Of a stretch of DNA of 7,020 bases, positions 6,759 through 7,020 are shown one piece after another. Made by a program: the position numbers and the translations under genes. Origin of the DNA: an uncultured Saprospiraceae bacterium. Its GTDB lineage: Bacteria; Bacteroidota; Bacteroidia; Chitinophagales; Saprospiraceae. The stretch spans positions 1-7,020 of the forward strand of contig CALCMV010000312.1 in NCBI GenBank assembly GCA_937967535.1, in the 5' to 3' direction. Under the pieces are notes generated by a model. It had not been told where the DNA came from, did not search any database, and saw nothing but the letters and a program-made list of their open reading frames with translations. Every line of letters starts with the position of its first letter. Position 1 is the stretch's first letter.

Positions 6759-6786
6759 ATGTATAAACTATTTCGCTATTTGCAAA
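6756..6786 (-). promoter_or_regulatory. Bacteroidota housekeeping-type promoter for the regulator/PUL transcript
   Basis: On the minus strand TTTG (6783-6786) is followed by exactly 19 bases and then TACATTTG (6756-6763). Both boxes match the Bacteroidota primary-sigma consensus (-33 TTTG, -7 TAnnTTTG) without mismatch. Transcription should start near 6750, between the two palindromic operators, leaving a leader of about 160 bases before the GntR start codon. The overlap with the operator pair suggests that this is the regulated promoter of the locus. Confidence 0.72.
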
Positions 6787-6877
6787 TTTTTTTATCGAAA
6801 AAATGTAAAATTCAATGGAAAATATGGCGAAAATAAGACAGAATAGAATGTTATTGGTGACAGTTAAGAGCATGTTT

Positions 6878-7020
6878 GGAATTTTTCTGCCTGATAACCA
6901 ATATTTTATGAACTTGGCTTCATATCGAATCAGTCACTTATCCCGATAAACTCCTTCTCCGATATTTCGCCAAAACCATCCCGATAGCTATCGGGATTGA
7001 TTATCAGTTTGAAAAATTCC
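6878..7020. repeat. Possible 143-bp element bounded by 20-bp imperfect inverted repeats
   Basis: The left end (6878-6897) reads GGAATTTTTC, three bases, CTGATAA. The right end (7001-7020) is its inverted copy with the same ten- and seven-base blocks, differing only in the three middle bases (17 of 20 match). The right arm touches the window edge, so it may be longer. The enclosed 103 bases contain a CCCGAT palindrome and no gene. This could be a small non-autonomous element, a dispersed intergenic repeat, or a large hairpin. Confidence 0.5.
6978..6997. repeat. 20-bp perfect palindrome with CCCGATAGCTATCGGG core
   Basis: The sequence ATCCCGATAGCTATCGGGAT is self-complementary over all 20 bases. 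From memory, closely similar palindromes are highly iterated between genes in several Bacteroidota genomes, so this is probably a dispersed repeat and not a gene-specific operator. A degenerate relative lies at 1165-1182, and single half-like words (TCCCGATAAA, near 6942) occur nearby. Confidence 0.8.

Larger units (their letters stand above)
6787..7020. other. Non-coding region upstream of the regulator promoter
   Basis: No credible gene is visible on either strand. Reading frames are short and interrupted; a plus-strand ATG near 6908 meets a stop after 13 codons. The part to about 6870 is strongly AT-rich, and the rest contains the two repeat features listed separately. I saw no plus-strand promoter as good as the minus-strand one, so whether a divergent gene starts beyond the window is open. 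Confidence 0.6.

Noticed and set aside
6688..6873. 61-codon minus-strand reading frame upstream of the regulator
   Set aside because: It runs through the predicted promoter and both operator palindromes, consists of AT-rich codons giving hydrophobic Phe/Ile-rich sequence, and resembles no family I know.

Overview
The window is a polysaccharide-utilization locus (PUL) fragment from a member of the Bacteroidota. This rests on a SusC/SusD outer-membrane pair, SusC-type sequence signatures, a promoter matching the Bacteroidota -33 TTTG / -7 TAnnTTTG consensus, AT-rich start regions without Shine-Dalgarno motifs, and a CCCGATAGCTATCGGG palindrome of a kind I associate with genomes of this phylum. 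The sequence does not support a finer taxonomic placement.

All four convincing genes are on the minus strand, so transcription runs from high to low coordinates. The order is a FadR-subfamily GntR regulator with an FCD ligand-binding domain (6590-5883), a SusC/RagA-type TonB-dependent transporter (5785-2636), a SusD/RagB-type glycan-binding lipoprotein (2540-1197), and a short surface lipoprotein with one PKD domain plus a C-terminal beta-rich, carbohydrate-binding-like module (1016-153). Gaps are 97, 95 and 180 bases. Upstream of the regulator (6591-7020) is about 430 bases of non-coding DNA containing promoter, operator and repeats. No polysaccharide lyase or glycoside hydrolase lies in the window; any enzymes must be outside it.

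The most informative element is at 6731-6786. A perfect minus-strand promoter (TTTG, 19 bases, TACATTTG) is overlapped by two tandem 12-bp palindromes, TTGGTTAACCAA and TTGGCTGACCAA. The first, with its flanks (AATTGGTTAACCAATT), differs only in the two central bases from the UxuR/ExuR-type hexuronate operator core AATTGGTATACCAATT as I remember it. This suggests that the GntR protein represses its own promoter and responds to a uronate-derived acid. Together with the SusC-SusD-PKD lipoprotein order, it makes alginate or another polyuronate the leading candidate substrate. That is inference: no enzyme in the window proves it.

The model: the SusD lipoprotein and the PKD lipoprotein capture oligosaccharide at the cell surface, SusC imports it with TonB energy, and an intracellular sugar acid releases the regulator from its operator. 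Every gap carries a different imperfect inverted repeat, several built from short iterated words of about 7 bp. The strongest is a 65-base near-perfect palindrome at 73-137 after the last gene.
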